A DNA stretch of 64,000 bases from Incurvaria masculella (GCA_946894095.1 OX335652.1:19181001-19245000); one strand, 5' to 3'. Numbered from the stretch's first letter, positions 21,785-33,790 are shown. Numbers and translations: made by a program. The notes: generated from the letters alone by a model not told the origin.

Positions 21785-22141
21785 CAGAGCCGGTAGTCTA
21801 AGTTGTCACCTAAATTGGCGTTACGGCAAACCGATCGAATGGCGTTTTCAAATGTATGGAGAAATTGAAGAGCGCGCGTAGCGGGCGTCAAGCGAACTAA
21901 CATTTACGAGTCCGAGCTTGATTTGACAGCTTACTCAACGTTGCCGTAAATACGTCGACGTTGCCGTTTACGTCCACTCCGCGTTTTCATACAAATCGGA
22001 AGTCCGCGTTTGACTTTGACAGCTTGAAGAAGTAAAACCACAGAATATCTAGTAAAAACTTGTATGGAGTTTGGAGAAAACGCCAGTCGATCGGTTTGCC
22101 GTAAACGCCAATTTCGGTGAGAACTCAGACTGCCCACTCTG
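21785..22141 (+). mobile_element. MITE family L copy 1, long inverted repeats
   Basis: TIRs of about 65 bp begin CAGAG and include AAATTGGCGTT, ACGGCAAACCGATCGA and TGGCGTTTTC. The interior has GACGTTGCCGTTTACGTCC and GACTTTGACAGCTTGAAGAA. A CAGAG start is hAT-like, but the flanking 8-mers (ATTATATT and GTGATTCA) do not match, so the superfamily is open. Confidence 0.75.
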
Positions 22142-22250
22142 GTGATTCAATAAAAGTCACAAGTGCACGACCCGAATTAGTAAGCGTGCCTACAGTTAAA
22201 ATGTCTCCACTGACTCGTGGCTTCTTACGAAATCCACTCCGGTCCAGGTC

Positions 22251-22406
22251 TAATAATCGTAACAAAAAACTAAGGCTAACGAAAAGTAGCACTTTGTGAC
22301 GTCACACATTTTGTATGAACGAAATCTCAAAGTAATGCAAATTGTCGTCACAAAGTACTACTTTTCGTTAGTCTTAGTTTCTGTTATGACTATTTATCCC
22401 AGCCTA
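22251..22406. mobile_element. Palindromic MITE family H, single copy
   Basis: Arms GGCTAACGAAAAGTAG, ACTTTGTGACGTCAC and their inverse surround ATTTTGTATGAACGAAATCT. It ends TATTTATCCCAGCCTA. More copies lie at 31187-31880. Confidence 0.8.
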
Positions 22407-23262
22407 ACCCTCTATCATACGCAACTTTGCCCGCACGAACGCTAAAAAGGTTACTATTTTACGTTCTTCGTTGCTGAGTTTGTGTGATTGCAATTAATCT
22501 TTCTATATCAATATTTGTGATTTCAATTAATGTTTCTAACAAAAATTTACCTATCTGCTTTGCACAAAATATTATAAGGAATACCTGGCTAACGTTTGGA
22601 CCATACGCCCTTTAACAACCTGTATATGTGAGGGTTTGAAATCTCCAATGCTGACATGTTTTGATGTTGTCGTCAACGCATGAAAGCTTTCGCTACATTT
22701 GAGCGATTCAGTCTCAGATCAAATAAGAAAGGAGATGTGCCATCTAGCGCCGTAACTATATGACACACTGTCTTATTTTTTCTAATACTACCAACCCACT
22801 CTAAACGTACACGTCACGCGCAAACACACTCGCAGACGTATTGAAGGGTTTGTGTGAGTTGAAAGAATTTCGGGAGCACATTTGCGCACGTTGGCGATGC
22901 TGGGATTGTGTGCCACACGACGTGGTTCCCAAACGATTGTATGCACAATTTGTCCATGCTATGACTTCGTGAGTTACGACCACGTGACACTTCTTCTTAC
23001 TTTAATCTTCTGTGGATTCAGTGTTTCACTTCCATTAGGGGAACAGGATAATGTTTGTTTCGGGAATATTCTGAATAATGTATACTGAAAATGGACTCTC
23101 ATTTCATTTTTATGACTCAAATCTGCTGAAATAACAATGTCATCATCAGATATATAGATACAAAAAACTGGAAAAGCGAAAATTTGTTTTTAAATTGCAT
23201 ACTTATATAGCCATAAATTATTTAAGTATGACTATTTTAAATAAAGTCGTATTTTTCACCTT
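22407..23262. other. Mostly unique; repeat R at 22822-22925
   Basis: GTGTGAGTTG, GGGAGCACATTTGCGCACGT and TGGCGATGCTGGGATTGTGT recur in diverged form at 58318-58446 (GGGAGCATATTCGCG, GTGGCGATGTTTAGACTG). No other gene or repeat recognised. Confidence 0.45.
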
Positions 23263-23545
23263 TTTAGGGTTCCGTACCCAAACGGTGCCAATGTTGTTTT
23301 AATACTAAGCCTCTGCTGTCCGTGCGTGCATCCGTCTGTCACAGAGATGTATCCCATTAACCGTTATAAGTAGGCAGTTGAAATTTTTACAGATGTACTT
23401 ATTTAGCCGCCATAACAACAAATATGAATCATTAAAAAATATCACAAATAAATGCCGATTCAATAACGCGATTTTTCGTGTCAAATCTTGTACGGTGGTA
23501 CGGAACGCTTCGTGTGCCAGTCCGACTCGCACTTGGCTGGATTTA
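23262..23545 (+). mobile_element. Family A element
   Basis: GGGTTCCGTACCCAAACGG to CCAGTCCGACTCGCACTTGG. The CCGT microsatellite has decayed to GTCCGTGCGTGCATCCG. Confidence 0.88.
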
Positions 23546-23944
23546 AATAAATAGCTTATTAATGTATTTTCCTCCTACCAAAAAGGTGTGAACTCAAGAA
23601 ATAGCTGACAGCAACCCGTCTTTTTATCACGTCATATTTTTTGGGATTTCTTACGACTGCTTGGCTTATTAAGTTTTCTAGAAACATACTATTCTGGTCG
23701 TTAAATACGCAATATGCTTGAAACGTTCATACAAATCGTCTTTTAAAATGGATTATCATCGTTTGGAGCGTGGCTTTACGATTCTTGCTGTGGGACACAA
23801 ACGTAAAAACATGTTCACCGATACATTTATTTTATTGGCTCCGTTCGAACGAAAAAGTTTCGTCACTTCGTTCGCGTGCAACAAGTTTTTTTTTATAGCC
23901 ACCGTAAGTACCTATTGACATTTTATGTTATCACGAAAACAGTT

Positions 23945-24005
23945 TTATGCGACTGGACAAAGATGGCTTGTGTCACACCCACAGTCATGATATTAGCCAC
24001 TGAAG
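23945..24005 (-). mobile_element. SINE family B tail fragment
   Basis: TGCGACTGGACAAAGATGGC and CACAGTCATGATATTAGCC. Short and diverged. Confidence 0.5.
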
Positions 24006-24123
24006 AGAAAGTACGGAGAAGTGTCCACTATATGGTCAAAGTGAGCATATAATTGTATGGGAATCTGCGTCGTATGCCACACAGTCGAAATACCACCACC
24101 GCGCCTGAATGTGCTCTAATAGA

Positions 24124-24839
24124 CTAGGAGGTCGCGACAAAAATGGGAACGATAACGTAAATATTTATTTTTTATTTATTTATTTACACAAACATATGCA
24201 GATAGAACAGTTTACAAGAACTTAAAATATTAACAATAATAATACATGCACGCAAATAAGATCGACAGTTGATTGGTTCTTGTACGACGAACGATAGCTC
24301 CTAAACTGGCCTTGCGGCTGTATCATAGGTGGTTGCTGTGCAGATGGCAAATACTGGGTTCACAGGATAAAGACCAACCCTATGAATGTGTCAAATGTGT
24401 CAGTCTGCCTGTTCCAAGTGGTTGCGTTACGTATATAAGGTGCCTTAAAAATTAGTTATGGTGACAAAAATATATATGATAAAATAAATGGATGCAAATG
24501 ACGAAGCATGAACGTATCAGTGCATACTTGGTTAGCAATACAAAAACCGAACAAATTTTTGCTTGCATTTCGTAGTTATATTTAGGTATATTTAAGTATT
24601 TAATTAAAAAATCGACCGGTTATTGTTCCATAATTAATAGGTATCAATGTTTCTAGACAATCAGTATATTAATCAGCAGGTACATACCAACATCTATTTT
24701 AAATAGCCAATCTAGATAACACAACCACTTGGCGCAGGCACACCGACATATTTAGCATCAGAGGGTTGGTTTCTAACATGTGAACCCAGATTCAGCTATT
24801 TACCTTATCGTGACCAAAAATTTCATGACCTCCCCGAAT
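24124..24839 (+). mobile_element. Long-TIR MITE family E copy 2, LINE-interrupted
   Basis: CTAGGAGGTCGCGACAAAAA to TGACCTCCCCGAA. Shortly after the left end, at GATAACGTAA, a minus-strand insertion (about 24160-24350) with a T-rich (ATTT)n edge separates it from ATACTGGGTTCACAGG. Confidence 0.8.
24160..24350 (-). mobile_element. LINE 3' end nested in MITE E
   Basis: On the minus strand it ends GTGTAAATAAATAAATAAAA. It is absent from the other E copies. The source LINE is not in this window. Confidence 0.55.
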
Positions 24840-25144
24840 ATAAAATACATTCGTCAAGTCAGTTCCCACCTAGACAGACCCTCCAATACGTCTGCGAACA
24901 TGTTTGCAAGTGGCATCTACGTTTAGTTCGATTGGTAGTTTTTGAAAATTGGAGACAAAGGGACCCATAGTAGACGCGCTCGAATCCATATCTCTCTCCG
25001 TTTTATCTATGATACCAGCCCAAACGACCTAAATCCTGAAAGAACTAAATGGCATGCCATGATTTTAAATTTATTTAGCCGCACTGGCTTCTTTTAAATA
25101 GACGAAAAATATGGACCCATCATTGATTTTAGATTTTTTTATGT

Positions 25145-25194
25145 TACTGGACATGGTCATACAGTTGGTATTACCATGTCCAGTAACGTAGTAC
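25145..25194. repeat. Inverted repeat made from two SINE tails
   Basis: GTTACTGGACATGGT and ACCATGTCCAGTAAC are exact inverses, separated by about 17 bases. Both resemble the B tail (ACTGGACATGGATGG). Confidence 0.8.
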
Positions 25195-25261
25195 CATGAC
25201 GTCCCTATCTGAAGGACTCGATGAGATGGTGCTCGCAGCCGGAACTGCGAGTCCGGCTGTT

Positions 25262-25607
25262 TGGACATGCACCACTTTAATTATCTTTCTGAGTTCGATT
25301 AGTGCATTTCGTTACGAATGCGAGCTGCTCCATGGTTTGGAATCCATGTAATACTGTAAGTTCCCTTCCCCTACTAGGTGTTAGGGTTATACCCGCCGGG
25401 GTTGTTACCATCGCATTGGATGAAAAGTTGGTCGAAGCGGCAATGGAAAATTGTCCGTCTTTTCCATCAAGTTCAATGTAGCCGTGCTCATAAAGGGAAG
25501 GTTCTGGCATGGCACCTAATTCCTTCGGGAATGCGGTGTATTGGGCTAATATCATAACGGTAGTTGTGTGGTATTAGCCATCCATGTCAGTTTGCATAAA
25601 AAAAAAC
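25262..25607 (+). mobile_element. SINE family B, tRNA type, head partly lost
   Basis: ATGCACCACTTTAATTATC, CGTTACGAATGCGAGCTGC, TTGGTCGAAGCGGCAATGG, TCATAAAGGGAAGG and tail GTTTGCATAAAAAAAAAC. The A and B boxes upstream are replaced by unrelated sequence. Confidence 0.85.
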
Positions 25608-25842
25608 TCAGCCAGATGACTATTCGACGGATTTATTTACGCCTCTGCTTATCTATCCGTTATAGAAAAACCCTTTTTTTTAAGAAAATTACTGTCAGAT
25701 AACTGTGATAGAAGTTTAAACTCTCCGGTAACGAATATCCGTCTTTTGACAAACGTAAATGTTCACTATCAGTCCGATAAGTGCTATCTGGGCATTGATA
25801 AATCGGCCATTAACCTAATTAATCCTTATGGACCTAGGTAAG

Positions 25843-26206
25843 TTTTTAGGGTTCCGTACCCAAAGGGTGAAAACGGAACCCTATTACTAAGCCTCCGCTG
25901 TCCGTCCGTCCGTCCGTCTGTCACAGGGCTGTATCTCAGTAACCGTAACAGGTAGACAGCTGAAATTTTCACAGAATATGTATTTATTTTGCCGCTATAA
26001 CAACAAATAGGTAAGATTAAGAAGTAAGTAAGAAGTAAGTAAGATTAAGAAGAAGATTAAGAAGATTTGCCGCTATAACAACAAATAGGAGAAAAAAATA
26101 TTTAAATTAAAATGGGCTCCCATACAAAAAACGTGATTTTTTTGTTTTTTTTTTCTACGATGGTACGGAACCCTTCGTGTGCGAGTCCGATTCGCACTTG
26201 GTTGGT
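25843..26206 (+). mobile_element. Family A element with internal duplication
   Basis: Full length, GGGTTCCGTACCCAAAGGG to GATTCGCACTTGGTTGG. GCCGCTATAACAACAAATAG occurs twice (about 25991 and 26070), separated by a purine-rich AAGAAGTAAGTAAG tract. Confidence 0.9.
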
Positions 26207-26352
26207 TTTTTTTATGTAACTGAACATGAATGGCTAATACCACACCCACCGTCATTAAAATAGCCCTTCACACCGCATTTACATTTATGAGTTGGATAAG
26301 TGCATTTCGTGATGAACACGAGCTGCTCTATGGTTCGAAATCCACGAAGCAA
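26207..26352 (-). mobile_element. SINE family B tail plus inverted body piece
   Basis: The T-run and ATGAATGGCTAATACCACAC (minus) give way at about 26280 to GATAAGTGCATTTCGTGATG and GCTCTATGGTTCGAAATCC (plus). It directly abuts the family A copy. Confidence 0.7.
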
Positions 26353-26469
26353 GGCCACAAATGTGTCCTAGCTTCACGGTCGATTATACATACATACACA
26401 TCGAAGGTATTTTTTCCATTTTCCCATAAAAAATCAGCGTTTCAAAGGGGAAAACCTCGACGTATGTTA

Positions 26470-26680
26470 ATCCGGGCTCTTCGAATCCCCATCACGTGTC
26501 ACCGGTACTATCTAAACAAACGGCGCGCCACAACTCAGGCTGATGGACCGACCGTCACGCGCCTCGGCTCACGGGCCGCTGGCAAAAACTCTGATGTATG
26601 CGCCCGAGCTGTGCAGACTACGCGCCCAGCCGGCTAGCGGGCGCGCGGGGCGCCCGGTGAAGCGAAACTTTCGTTAACTT
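26470..26680. promoter_or_regulatory. CpG-rich block, function unknown
   Basis: Strikingly GC- and CpG-rich (GGGCGCGCGGGGCGCC near 26638) in AT-rich surroundings, followed by AACCAGTGTTTTATAAC. It could be a promoter or 5' exon, but no coding start is convincing. Confidence 0.2.
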
Positions 26681-26699
26681 CAGATTAACCAGTGTTTTA

Positions 26700-28310
26700 T
26701 AACTATCATTTAATGAACACAAATACTTATATTTTTTAGGTGTGAAATATTTAAACTTTTGGCGTGGCATGCGTCGCCATGTTATATTTTAGCATAGAAA
26801 AAAATAGGGTAAAAGCAGCGACCTCCGCTTGACCTTGAACATGGCCCCCCGGCACGACACTCCCAAAGTCTGGCTGTAGTTTGGCCAAAGCTAGCCAGCC
26901 TGGACCTGGAGACCAGTTTTTGATTTTTTATTTTGTGTTTAATTAACATAAATGCTATTAATTACTAAATTTTCCTTGAAAAAAAATTTTTTTTTTTGAT
27001 TGTGCCATATTTATTTCCTGTCGTAAACTATCCTTTTATGCATATGACATGTACAAAATAATTTCGATGTTTTACATCTGTCAGGCGTTCCGCTTCGGAT
27101 CACATTAATATACACCGTTTTTGCAAACAGTGGCGGTTAGCATTTACGGTTATCAAAATTTAAAAAATAAAACAAATAATTAATTTTGTCGACGTTTTTG
27201 AAGTATCAGGGATAAAATTCACCTAATCGTGAAAACATCTGCAGCTAGTGGAATGAATGTTTACTTAACTGCATACATAATACTTTTATTTAATTTCCGT
27301 CCATAAATGAATATATAATTCACAGTTTAGTCCAACATAATACTTTTTACTAATAAACGGTGAAGAGCTCTACATCACCAGAGATTTTGCCCAAACACTA
27401 CCTTTGACTATGTGAGAAATCAACGAATGGTGAACAACAACCAATGTTAAAAAAGAGAAGAAAAATTAACCCTTAACTTTTTCTGGTAATTTAGGTATCA
27501 CTTATTATTTCTTCATCTCTGGGTAGATAGTAAGTGTGGTGCAAGCCAGACATACATACGTGAAAAAAATCCTTATTGGCTTTACAGATATTTAAGCAGC
27601 CAAAATCTTACGTTACATTTTATTCAATTCATACACATTTTGTCCGATGCCCTCTCTAATATCTTTCCAGTATCTTTTTTATCAAAAACCAGTTCGAGTT
27701 ATAGTTCCGTGGTAGCAATTATTTTGTCACATGAAAATATAATACGTTTACATGTATTATACACGGTTTGCTATTTATAAAATAAACAAGGAAGAGAAAA
27801 AAGTTTACTAACTCCGTAGTTAATAAATGAACCAATTTGTAACTACAATAGGATTACCGGGCCTAGAGAAATGATGGTGTGAGCTCGCGTGACGAAGCAG
27901 CGTTGGGCAAAACTTCACATAGCTTATGAACTTCGCGCGAATATTTCGTTGCACGGACCAAATTCGTTGGGACGGGGCGCGTTTCCTTCGCAAACACGCC
28001 GCTAACCTGTAAACCTCAGCGCGGCGGCCCTATTCCTTAAAATGTTTCGCTGCAACGGTACATTATTAACAAAGTATAGCTGCTACCTTACAGGTGGACT
28101 TAGTGATAGAGAAAAGTTGTAACTATAATTATATTTCTGGTTATGTTGACGAGAAATATAGTGTACTATCGTGAGAAAGAAATTATGTAATTATGATTTA
28201 TTTAATTTTTGTTGTTTCAAACATACTTTTAACTATAATTAAGAACCTAATCAACTTAAACATTTGTATGGTTTTCATTTTCATCTTTAGTGATAATTCT
28301 TTAACGATAT
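26700..28310. other. No gene recognised
   Basis: No matches to the repeat families in the window. There is a small CpG-rich stretch at 27880-28050. Frames are short. Confidence 0.4.
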
Positions 28311-28317
28311 TAAGCGA

Positions 28318-28642
28318 TATGTATGCATGTATAATCGAACATGAAGCAATAATACATTAATAAAAAAAGAGCCTTGTAAAAAGAACTACTGTACAAACAT
28401 ACTCTAAGGCTGGGACCATACCATTCGCGGGTATTGCGTATTGCCACCTACTGTACACCAATAATTTGGAATTCTTCTACAGTCACTCCTCCCGTAACAG
28501 ATCCATTGGAAGTCGAAATTCCCGCGAATGGTATCTTTTGGTGGTTCGGGTCAAGCTTAGCTGTATTTTCATAGAGTAGTTCTTTTTACAGGGCTTCACG
28601 GTAGATTATACACACGCTAAATATATTCCAACGTAAACTGTA
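28318..28642. mobile_element. Palindromic element family M
   Basis: AAAAAGAACTACT at 28379 and its inverse AGTAGTTCTTTTT at 28577 lie in arms that continue inward (ATACCATTCGCGGG and its inverse). They also continue outward (TTATACACACGC and related). A second copy is at 43795-44008. Confidence 0.75.
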
Positions 28643-29204
28643 ATTAGTACATATTTCCAACGATAACGCAGCAAAAATTTAAAAATTATAATTCTTTCTT
28701 CTTTCTTCCTTTCTCAATACCACAAAGATCATTTACATACACGATTTAATCACTACCAAAGTTTTTGTTATATGATCAGGAAAGTTTGCCGTGACCAAAT
28801 CAAATGTTAGAAAATAGAGCCGCTCACCCGTTGCGGTCGTCGGCCGAGTTTTCACCCAATCACGAACATTCCGTTGACGCTCACGCTAAATTATTAAATG
28901 CCCTGTTTGTGAAACGATCGTGTGCCTCAATACATTTTCATGAGATTTTGTTACGAGATTTATCGGTAAGCATAATTGGTTAAAAATATCGACGCTCCAG
29001 CCTAATTGCTAGCGTACTTTTTGTTACTCTTCAACCGCACCTCTGAATTTTGTATAAAATATACCTAACCTAACCTATCTATACTTAATCTAACCTCGCC
29101 TAAGTTAAATTTCGGTTCCGGCTCGTAAAAAGAAGCACGATGTCCTCGGATGCGAATAAGGGATTCGACGTTGTTCGATTTCTACGTTCAACTGGACGTC
29201 ACGA

Positions 29205-29290
29205 TTAACGTGGAGGAATGGCAATCTCGCCCGGGCTAATACCATCGCGTCAAATGAAAGATGGTCGAAGGGGCAATGAAAACTTACTAC
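29205..29290 (+). mobile_element. SINE family B body fragment
   Basis: CTCGCCCGGGCTAATACCAT, AAAGATGGTCGAAGGGGCAA. Short and diverged. Confidence 0.55.
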
Positions 29291-29314
29291 CTGTCCCCAT
29301 AAACCATATATCAT

Positions 29315-29854
29315 ATTCCGGGAGGTCACGACATTTTTGGTCACGATAAGGTAAATGGCTGAATCTGGGTTCACATGTTACAGACCAAACCTCTCATGCT
29401 AAATATGTTGGTCTGCCTGTGCTAAGTGGTTGCGTTATCTAGATTGGCTATATAAAAAAGATGTTGGTATCTACCTGCTGATGAATATACTTGTTGTCTA
29501 GAAAAATTGGTACCTATTAATTATGCAACAATAACCAGTCGGTATTTTAATTAAATACTTAAATATAACTCAAGTTATATCTGTAAACTTAATCGCCTAT
29601 AACTATGAAATGGAACCAAAAATTTGTTCAGTTTTTGAATTGCTAACCAAGTATGTATGTATATGATACTTGCATGCTTCGTCATTTGCATCCATTTACC
29701 ATATCATAAATTCATCTTGTCACCATATTTACCTAACGCAACCATTTGGAATAGGCAGACGGACACATTTAGCTTCAGAGGGTTGGTCTTTATCTTGTGA
29801 ACCCAGTTTCAGCCATTTACGTTATCGTTACCATTTTCGTCGCGACCTCCTAGT
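29315..29854 (-). mobile_element. Long-TIR MITE family E copy 3, uninterrupted
   Basis: TTCCGGGAGGTCACGACATT to TCGTCGCGACCTCCTAG. At about 540 bp this is probably the native length of the family. The TIRs carry TGGCTGAATCTGGGTTCAC and TGGTTGCGTTA. Confidence 0.85.
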
Positions 29855-30937
29855 CTATCATAACAGTGGCAGTGGTGTTATAAACTGACCGTTACATAAA
29901 ATAAAACTTAAATAATAATTTAGGGCAATGATATTGTTAGAAATTGAGCCGATCCACAAAGATCGGCAAAATGTTAACTCACTTGAAAGACTTGAGTCTT
30001 ATTGGAATATATTCAATTCAAAGAATGTTTTTTTATTGGCAACTTTTATTGAATCTCGTTATTACAATATGTATAAAACGTAAATTGTCTTAAAAACTAA
30101 AATATATAATATATTTCATGTTTTAATGTTGCTGTTTGGAATTCGGAAGGAAATTATTAGTTATTTTTTGTGATTGAATTATTAACTTGGTAACTTTATC
30201 TTAGAATATTATAAAATTATATGTATGACATCATGCCTTTAAATATTAATTACGATTGAATATTAAATATCTTCAGGAAAATTTTAAAAAACATAAAGGA
30301 TCTCTGTAGCGAGACCACTTCAGTTTACGTTTAAAGTAAAGTTTTATTTTGCGTTTCATCTACTACTCATCATTCATTCATTCACTCATCTACTCTCTTT
30401 GATAAGTCTACCATCCCTGAATTCGATGGCATCTTTTTTATTTAGTAAGCAAAATGTCAGATAAATAAAACTTGAAGTCACTGCGAAGGCAACAGCTGAG
30501 AAGGGTGACGTTGATGAGGTCCATCACCCTAGGAGAGACGATGTTTTCAAAAAGAATACAGTCTGCAAACTTCACATATTTTACTATCAACGGAGTATTA
30601 AAGTCAGTTTCGGACTCAAAATATTTGTTGATTGATATGAATATTTAGTATTTAAAATTATGTTCACAGTCATTAATAAGTATCCCAGCAATCAAATTAA
30701 TAAATAATCAAATTAAGAGTTTAAATAGCAAGATTTGTTTAGATCATCTCTACACATATTTTGGAGACTTGGGTATAGAAACACGAGTCCAATAGAAATG
30801 CAGAGTGGGTTAGCCAGACAATTATGAAACAGTTTGATAAGAAATAGTTGAAAGCTAAAAACAAATGTAGTGACAAATAGAAATAATATAAATAAAATTC
30901 TATGGTAAAAAATAAAAATAATAAAAAATCCCAGATG
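29855..30937. other. No gene recognised
   Basis: AT-rich, with only short unsupported frames. The 121- and 114-codon frames at 30713-31083 partly overlap repeat K. Confidence 0.35.
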
Positions 30938-31099
30938 ACCGAGGAGCACTTGCCATTGACCAGATGAGTAATTTTCTGCGTAAAGGTCAAATACGTGGCA
31001 CCCGTCATCGAATAGCAAATATGGAAGTATACATGTCTGTTGAAGAAGCGAACGAAGTGTTGTGTCATTGTACTGCAAGGCACTCTATCATATTCGCCT
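30938..31099. repeat. Repeat family K copy 2
   Basis: Shares AAAGGTCAAATACGTGGCAC and GATTGTACC/CATTGTACTG positions with 13567-13738. Confidence 0.5.
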
Positions 31100-31186
31100 A
31101 ATTTTTAGGTTGTTGGCGTCAGAAAAGTTTCTTTGCGGATTCTTCTTCACTGGTTGGTCGAATTCGCGAAACTATCAGTTTTTAAA

Positions 31187-31880
31187 CTGAGGCTGGGATT
31201 AATAGTACTAAGGCTGAGATAAATAGTCGTAATAGAAACTAAGATTACAAAAAGTAGTACTTATCGACGTCACTATAGCTGAGATAAATAGTCGGTACAG
31301 AAACTGAGACGAACGGAAAGTAGTCTCACTTTGACACATTTTGTATGGACGAAATCTCAAAGTAATGCAAATTGACGTCACAAAGTACTACTTTTAGTTA
31401 GTCTTAGTTTCAGTTGCGACTATTTATCTCAGCCTTAGAATAACAAAAAGTAGTACTTTGTGCCGTTACTTTGACACGTTTTGTATTGACGAAATCTCAA
31501 AATAATGCAAAGTGACGTCAGAAAATACTACTTTTCGTCAGTCTTAGTTTCTGTCACGAATAATATAATTTCATATATTATAATATCATATATATAATAT
31601 CATAGCCTAAGACTAACGAATAGTTGTACTTTGTGACATCACTGTGATACATTTTGCACGGAAAAAATGTCAAAGTAATACATTTATATTTTATCTCAGC
31701 CTAAGGCTGAGATAAATAGTCGTAACAGAAACGATGTAACTCTAACGAAAAGTAGTACTTTGTGACGTTACTTGGACACATTTTTTATGGACGAATTTAC
31801 AAAGTAATGCAAAATGACGTCACATAGTACTATTTTTCGTTAGCCTTAGTTGCTGTTAAGACTATTTATAACAGCCTTAG
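31187..31880. mobile_element. Cluster of palindromic MITE H copies
   Basis: At least five whole or partial units arranged end to end or nested. The unit begins AGGCTGAGATAAATAGTCG, carries AAAGTAGTACTTTGTGACGT and ends in the inverse. TA flanks each end, as in Tc1/mariner-type MITEs. At about 31699 two units meet directly (CTCAGCCTAAGGCTGAG). Confidence 0.85.
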
Positions 31881-32524
31881 TGTAGTTTGACTAGCAAAAC
31901 AGTTTGAATGAATGAAATGAAATGTATGTTAACACATTTTTCGCATTAACAGTATTTTTTTCGCATTGATTTAAATCTTTATTATTAAATGCAAACTGTG
32001 CAATTCTAAAATTATATGTAGGCCTAAAATAGCGCATACACAGGAACCGTTAGAAAAGCCTTCGCTAACGCACGTTGCACCCTAAGATGCACAGGGTAGA
32101 TGCAAGCGTAGGGCGTATAGCTGAGGGTGAGTCGCAAGATTGATTCACCCCCATCAGTCACAATGAGCGATAGTCGCTCTGTACACAATGCTAATAGGAC
32201 GTATGATTGAGTGACACAGCGAAGTGGCTGGCTTTCATTTATCTTTTCCAAGGGAGAGCGATGCGGATAATCGATGAAGTGAAAATTTTGCTACGAAGCC
32301 ACCACTAATCTTCGTCTCTACTCAGCGTTTTTAATGTTTTGGGTACAGAAGATAATGCAAGTGGTTTTAAAGATGTTAATAAGGACATTATTAGTATTAA
32401 AATACCTATGTATGTTAAACCAATTTCGCCGTAGTCTAACGGTGACCATTAGATCTGTAACATTTAGATGTGCATGGGCAATACTGAGTTACTCTTTTAG
32501 TGTAGTTGAAATTAATTATGTATT

Positions 32525-32794
32525 TTTTTATGTAATTTGACATGGATGGCTTATACCTTACTGACCGTTACACACCGCATGGGAGATAGGCGCCATGCCA
32601 GGACCATTCCTTATATTGCTCGGCTACATTGAACTGGATGGGAGACACGGACAATTGTTAATGCAATGCGATGGTACCAACACGGGCGGGATTAGTCCTA
32701 CCACCTAGTAAGGAAGGGGATCTACAGTTTTACGTGAAATCCGAACCACGGCCAGCCTCAACGGTTGAAACGTGGAACCAAATATAATACAAAT
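32525..32794 (-). mobile_element. SINE family B, 5S-type, head lost
   Basis: ACATGGATGGCTTATACC to CCGAACCACGGCCAGCC, then AACGGTTGAAAC, stopping before the 5S motif. The body lacks part of the GCCGCTTCGACC region. Confidence 0.78.
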
Positions 32795-33328
32795 ATGGTG
32801 GAACTCCCCATACCATCGTGGAAAGAAGATAATGGGCATATTTCTTGTAGGCGACCCAAAATTATACTCAAAACAGCTTTATTGGATCGAACTAGATGTC
32901 TAATGACCATTGGCATTGTAAAATAGTGTTTGGTTTCTAAGTTATCAGGCCCGAAAGATCGAATTATTCGCGCGTTTTCTTTAATGGACGTGGATTACTC
33001 AGCGATAAAACAAAAAAATATCTTAAAAAGGTTAATCATCAGGCCTAGCTTGTTTCATGAATATTTATAATCAGTTTGTGTTTTGTTTGATTTTTGGCTG
33101 TAGGAGTAGTGATTTAGTTTTAGCTATAAGTAGTTTTGTAATTAAAATTTTCGTAAATCTTACCAAATCTAACACTATGCGCATTGTCTACTTTGTGGAC
33201 CTGTTGCATTCTCCTCATCACGGAGCCTGTCTCTTTCTTTGAAACAAAGAATATGTCCCAAAGCGCAATAGTACGGCTTTGTACCGTTCCCGCTTATGAG
33301 TTAGTCCCATCGGGAAGGGCCACCTTAA
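32795..33328 (-). mobile_element. MITE family C copy 3
   Basis: GGTGGAACTCCCCATAC to CGGGAAGGGCCACCTTAA. Like copy 2 it follows a minus-strand 5S-type SINE, but the junction differs. Confidence 0.82.
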
Positions 33329-33636
33329 TTAAAAATACCACTAGCAACAATTAATTACATTCTAACACCCTATTAACATTTAATATTAACCCAACTGGAG
33401 ATTTCTATCTCGTCAAACTCACATATCCTTCACGTTAGTGTCACATTACGAAACGTGTAATCTCCATGTTCAACAAATAGCTCATTACGCTGAGATTGTT
33501 TTTAGCGCTTCATCAATCATCTCGGGCCGCTGGTCAGTGTCGGTCGAGATGCGGTGTATCGACAGAATGTTATTAAATTTTTCGAACACCTGAGTTGTTA
33601 ATAACTCAGGACTGAAACATCGTGGGAGACCAGAGG
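33329..33636. other. No gene recognised
   Basis: Apparently unique sequence. Confidence 0.4.
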
Positions 33637-33790
33637 TTTTTTTTTATGCAACCTGACATGGATGGCTAATACCATACAACTACCGTTATGATATTAGCCC
33701 AATACACCAAATTCCCGAAGCGATTAGGTGCCATTGCAGGACCTTCCCTTTATGAGCACGGCTACATTGAACTGGATGGAAAACACGGAC
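33637..33790 (-). mobile_element. SINE family B, tail half
   Basis: Poly-T, ACATGGATGGCTAATACCAT, CCCGAAGCGATTAGGTGCC, TGGATGGAAAACACGGAC. It breaks into a plus-strand B tail piece (33791-33822). Confidence 0.8.

Noticed and set aside
29060..29100. Short CCTAA runs like the insect telomere repeat
   Set aside because: Only two or three units, interspersed with other sequence. Not a telomeric array.
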